Shown in pieces: positions 31,720 to 34,425 of a stretch of DNA of 34,425 nucleotides; positions within the stretch are counted from its first letter, which is position 1, and each line of letters begins with the position of its first letter. The stretch lies in contig CASFJQ010000031.1 of NCBI GenBank assembly GCA_949295065.1, forward strand, positions 1-34,425, given 5' to 3'. The stretch is from an uncultured Parabacteroides sp. Lineage in GTDB: Bacteria; Bacteroidota; Bacteroidia; Bacteroidales; Tannerellaceae. The notes under the pieces were generated by a model. The model was not told the origin of the DNA. It searched no databases and saw only the letters and a program-made list of their open reading frames with translations. Position numbers and translations under genes: made by a program.

Positions 31720-33294
31720 TCAGCCCTTAAGTTCCTTTTCCTCTTTCATATCCAATTCATTCCTGTCTTCATCATAGAACTTGTATTCGAGGAATGCCAG
31801 ACTCTGATTTGGAATCACCTTCAAGCCGTAGCTGTATCTCATCTTCCACTGCCAACTTAAAGGGAAAAAACCTTTGTTCACATAAGCTGCAACATAAGGA
31901 TGTACGTGTAAGGTAAATTTCTTCACATGATGCTTGTTGACCAAACAATCAATCTTTCCTTCCAAACTGTCGGTAAACAAAATAGAAGGTTTCACAGAAC
32001 CTGTTCCAAAACAAGCAGGACAAGCTTCAGAGGTTTGAACATCCATTGCCGGACGAACTCTCTGGCGAGTTATCTGCATCAGACAAAACTTACTCAAAGG
32101 AAGTATATTATGCTTTGCTCGGTCGCTAGCCATTGCCTTCTTCATATGCTCGTAAAGCAGCTGGCGATTTGTATTGCTCGACATATCAATAAAGTCGATA
32201 ACAATGATACCTCCCATATCACGCAAACGCAACTGACGGGCAATTTCATCCGCAGCGGCAAGATTAACATCGATAGCAGTCTTTTCCTGGTCGTCGCTGG
32301 TTTTCGAACGATTACCGCTATTGACATCAATCACGTGCATTGCCTCCGTATGCTCAATAATCAAGTAAGCCCCACTTTTATAAGTAACCGTACGCCCAAA
32401 GAGGGATTTTATTTGTTTGGTAACTGCAAAGTTATCAAAGATAGGCAGTTCACCGGTGTACAGATGTACAATCTCTTCCCGTCCGGGAGCAATCAGACTA
32501 ACGTAGTCCCGAACATTATTATAAACCTCTTTGTCGTTTACAAAAATATTCTGAAAGGAAGGGTTAAATATGTCGCGTAGCAAAGCGACTGTTCGTGCAG
32601 TCTCTTCATAAATAATGGCAGGCGACTTACTTTTAGTTACTTTTGCGCTATTCTCTTCCCAACGTTTCACCAGAGTTTTCAACTCGTGGTCCAATTCTGC
32701 AACTCTCTTTCCTTCTGCCGAAGTACGGACAATCACACTGAAATTCTTCGGTTTGATACTTTGGATGAGCTGTCTCAAACGGGCACGTTCCTCATTGGAT
32801 TTGATTTTTGTCGAAACTGATACTTTGTCGGAAAATGGTATCAAAACAATATATCTCCCGGCGAACGACAACTCCGAAGTCAATCTCGGCCCCTTTGTGG
32901 AAATCGGTTCTTTTGCTATCTGCACCAATATCTCCTGACCTATTTTGAGAACATCACTAATACTGCCTTCCTTTTCTATTTCCGGCAATATCTGAAGTTT
33001 TGAGAAAGCGGGAGCTTTCTTTGGGTCAGAAAGCAGCTGATTGAGATACTTTTGCTGGGTGTTGAAATGAGGACCTAAGTCCTGATAGTGAAGAAATGCA
33101 TCCTTTTTATAACCTACATCAATGAAAGCAGCGTTTAATCCCGGCATAAGTTTCTTAACCTTGCCTAAATAAATATCGCCCACTGCAAAAGAGACATTGT
33201 GAGCTTCTTTTTGTAGCTCAACCAGTTTTTTGTCTTCCAATACAGCGATAGATACTTCTTGGGACTGTACATCAACTACTAATTCACTAACCAC
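31720..33294 (-). CDS. rng: Ribonuclease E/G family endoribonuclease
   Basis: An RNase G-type enzyme that matures rRNA and decays mRNA. The open frame can be extended to a TTG at 33342, but that lies at the expected transcription start; the -7 box TAAGTTTG is at 33354-33347. The GTG at 33294 gives 524 residues, the length I recall for Bacteroides Rng, starting VVSELVVDVQ. Domain marks are an S1 domain (DIYLGKVKKLMPGLNAAFID), the catalytic Asp regions MHVIDVNSG and GGIIVIDFIDM, and the zinc-link CPACFGTG. It is cytoplasmic and probably acts with the RNA decay machinery. It lies just downstream of the tiny mS38-like gene and hup. Confidence 0.93.
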   Translation of the reverse strand: MVSELVVDVQSQEVSIAVLEDKKLVELQKEAHNVSFAVGDIYLGKVKKLMPGLNAAFIDVGYKKDAFLHYQDLGPHFNTQQKYLNQLLSDPKKAPAFSKLQILPEIEKEGSISDVLKIGQEILVQIAKEPISTKGPRLTSELSFAGRYIVLIPFSDKVSVSTKIKSNEERARLRQLIQSIKPKNFSVIVRTSAEGKRVAELDHELKTLVKRWEENSAKVTKSKSPAIIYEETARTVALLRDIFNPSFQNIFVNDKEVYNNVRDYVSLIAPGREEIVHLYTGELPIFDNFAVTKQIKSLFGRTVTYKSGAYLIIEHTEAMHVIDVNSGNRSKTSDDQEKTAIDVNLAAADEIARQLRLRDMGGIIVIDFIDMSSNTNRQLLYEHMKKAMASDRAKHNILPLSKFCLMQITRQRVRPAMDVQTSEACPACFGTGSVKPSILFTDSLEGKIDCLVNKHHVKKFTLHVHPYVAAYVNKGFFPLSWQWKMRYSYGLKVIPNQSLAFLEYKFYDEDRNELDMKEEKELKG

Positions 33295-33346
33295 TATAAA
33301 AAGGTGTTTATTAAATTTTTGCAGACCTTTATAAATACGCAAAGAA

Positions 33347-33354
33347 CAAACTTA
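33347..33354 (-). promoter_or_regulatory. -7 box of rng
   Basis: Minus-strand TAAGTTTG matches TAnnTTTG. Transcription would start near 33340, leaving about 45 bases of leader before the GTG at 33294. Confidence 0.55.
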
Positions 33355-33407
33355 AAAGGTCTCTTATAAGTTTGTTCTTTATAGAGCGTTTGTTTCGAAA
33401 AATAAAC

Positions 33408-33497
33408 TTATTTCTTCTTATGTCTATTCTTCTTCAGTCTCTTTTTGCGCTTGTGAGTAGACATCTTATGTCTCTTTCTTTTCTTTCCGCTTGGCAT
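33408..33497 (-). CDS. Small basic mS38/COX24-like ribosomal protein (29 aa)
   Basis: The ATG at 33497 opens a 29-residue frame beginning MPSGKKRKRHKMSTHKRKK and ending NRHKKK, with a TAA at 33408. More than half of it is Lys, Arg or His. It matches the Bacteroidetes proteins annotated AURKAIP1/COX24 domain, related to mitochondrial mS38, which sits on the small ribosomal subunit. Location between rng and hup is, from memory, conserved. It is far below the usual gene-calling size limit, so it is easily missed. Identity is from sequence resemblance only. Confidence 0.85.
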   Translation of the reverse strand: MPSGKKRKRHKMSTHKRKKRLKKNRHKKK

Positions 33498-33604
33498 CGC
33501 TTTAAAATTTTAAGATTAAACGTAATATTTATTATTTAAGAAATTCCGAAAACCCTAACTTTATTATTTTTAATTAAGTCAAAGCCTGCGTAATAAATCA
33601 ACAA

Positions 33605-33877
33605 TTACTTCACGTCGTTCAAGAAAGTCTTAGCCGGCTTGAATGAAGGAATATTGTGTTCCGGAATAATAATTGTTGTGTTCTTAGAAATGTTACGAGC
33701 AGTCTTCTGAGCTCTTTTCTTAACGATGAAGCTACCAAAACCTCTCAAATATACATTTTCATTTTTTGCCAAAGAACCTTTTACAATTTCCATAAAAGAT
33801 TCAACGCTTGCTAGCACTGTTGACTTGTCAATTCCAGTGTTTTTTGAAATTTCGCTTACGATATCTGCTTTAGTCAT
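33605..33877 (-). CDS. HU/IHF-family DNA-binding protein
   Basis: A 90-residue nucleoid protein with the full HU fold: MTKADIVSEISKNTGIDKST, the dimer helices, the signature GFGSFIVKKRAQKTARN, and IIIPEHNIPSFKPAKTFLNDV. It bends and compacts DNA. The promoter is unusually clear (TATATTTG at 33931-33924) and the leader is short. It is upstream of the mS38-like gene and rng on the same strand. Confidence 0.95.
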   Translation of the reverse strand: MTKADIVSEISKNTGIDKSTVLASVESFMEIVKGSLAKNENVYLRGFGSFIVKKRAQKTARNISKNTTIIIPEHNIPSFKPAKTFLNDVK

Positions 33878-33923
33878 ATCTTTAAATAATTAATTGATTT
33901 GGACCTATTAATTTTTTGGAATG

Positions 33924-33931
33924 CAAATATA
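33924..33931 (-). promoter_or_regulatory. -7 box of the HU gene
   Basis: Minus-strand TATATTTG matches TAnnTTTG exactly, about 50 bases before the ATG at 33877. Confidence 0.65.
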
Positions 33932-34384
33932 TAGCTTTTTATCGAAGAGTGAAAATATTGCTATGTATTTTTTTTAAATAAATTTGCCCGAAACTCACCT
34001 TGATATCACTCTATTTACAAAGCAATCAATACGTTATACATGAAACTATTTTGTAACATTTTATACCTAATAATGTTCCAAAGACTCAACTTTGAAGAAA
34101 ACAAAGCCACAATATATGCTAATATTTAAGCCTCATAAGCTTCTACTAAACTGCATAAATACGGAAACAAGAAATCTCTGTTTCAAAAAACTTTTTGCAT
34201 ACTTCAAAACATAATAATATAATCTTAAAACTAAGCCTTAGTTTTTATAAATTAAGACTCAGTTTTTATAAACTAAAGCTTAATTCTTATAAACCAAGTC
34301 TGAGTTTTAAGATTATATAAGCATCTCAGGGCAAACGCATTAGAAAAATATATATCTTTAAAGTCTTAAATCAAGAATTGTATC
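33932..34384. other. AT-rich intergenic region
   Basis: No gene is seen in about 450 bases. The only structure is the array at 34217-34318 and a weak plus-strand -7 box TATCTTTA at 34353-34360, before the edge gene. Confidence 0.55.
34217..34318. repeat. 21-bp tandem array inside a 16-bp inverted repeat
   Basis: Four 21-base units start at 34231 (CTAAGCCTTAGTTTTTATAA), 34252 (TTAAGACTCAGTTTTTATAA), 34273 (CTAAAGCTTAATTCTTATAA) and 34294 (CCAAGTCTGAGTTTTAAGAT). The array is closed by ATATAATCTTAAAACT (34217-34232) and its exact complement at 34303-34318. Confidence 0.75.
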
Positions 34385-34425
34385 ATGAAAAAGACAGCCG
34401 TTTCATTATTATTGGAATTTACTCA
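34385..34425 (+). CDS. Start of a gene cut by the right edge
   Basis: ATG at 34385 opens a frame of 13 codons (MKKTAVSLLLEFT) that runs off the edge. It is too short to classify. The supporting signs are an intergenic gap of normal character upstream and a near-consensus -7 box at 34353. Confidence 0.4.
   Translation, partial: MKKTAVSLLLEFT

Noticed and set aside
33294-33342. TTG start for rng at 33342
   Set aside because: A -7 box places transcription start at about this codon; the GTG at 33294 gives the standard length and N-terminus.

Overview
The window looks like chromosomal DNA of a gut-type Bacteroidales bacterium (Bacteroides, Phocaeicola or close relatives). Clues are the many -7 boxes of the form TAnnTTTG, weak Shine-Dalgarno sites, Bacteroidetes-type families (six-bladed beta-propeller lipoproteins, DUF4270, GH92 mannosidases, a carboxypeptidase-D-like/plug TonB receptor) and a 29-residue mS38/COX24-like basic protein beside rng and hup. 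No tRNA, rRNA operon, CRISPR array or intact insertion sequence is visible. All family calls come from reading the sequence; no search was run.

Layout. (1) 1-6.6 kb, accessory: a lipoprotein gene cut by the left edge, a DUF4143-type ATPase and three paralogous beta-propeller exported proteins, all on the minus strand, separated by AT-rich DNA with short tandem arrays and hairpins. (2) 7.0-10.2 kb: RNase P RNA, then a YihY-family membrane protein and a MATE transporter on the plus strand. (3) 10.4-12.2 kb, minus strand: a candidate small RNA with its own promoter and terminator, NAD kinase and a CBS-domain protein. (4) 12.4-15.9 kb, plus strand: pdxJ, an ExbB/ExbD/TonB energy-transducing set and a DJ-1/PfpI protein. 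(5) 16.1-23.1 kb: three GH92 glycosidases in a row, then a 135-bp inverted-repeat element and a second MATE gene facing them. (6) 25-26.3 kb: panC-panD, with a good terminator. (7) 26.3-28.6 kb: a catalytically degenerate GT5-like protein and a DUF4270 lipoprotein. (8) 28.7-31.6 kb: a small His-rich protein and a TonB-dependent receptor. (9) 31.7-33.9 kb, minus strand: rng, the tiny mS38-like gene and a HU gene. (10) An AT-rich intergenic region with a repeat array and the first codons of another gene at the right edge.

How the parts may work together: ExbB-ExbD-TonB would energise outer-membrane receptors such as the one at 29.3 kb. The GH92 trio would trim alpha-mannosides. The first GH92 keeps, at a constant +10 offset, the catalytic and +1-subsite residues I recall for the alpha-1,2-mannosidase BT3990; the other two differ at the +1 subsite.

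The most unusual pattern is in the intergenic DNA. Five arrays of about four copies of a 21-23 bp unit each lie 50-190 bp upstream of a gene start; one abuts the -33 box of the ATPase promoter, and two share a CGGA-gtaa core. A second repeat family (GGAGTCAAGAAGTTAAGTAG, and CAAGG/CCTTG hairpin blocks) is threaded between the genes from 7.4 to 14 kb. In two unrelated genes it begins exactly at the stop codon.
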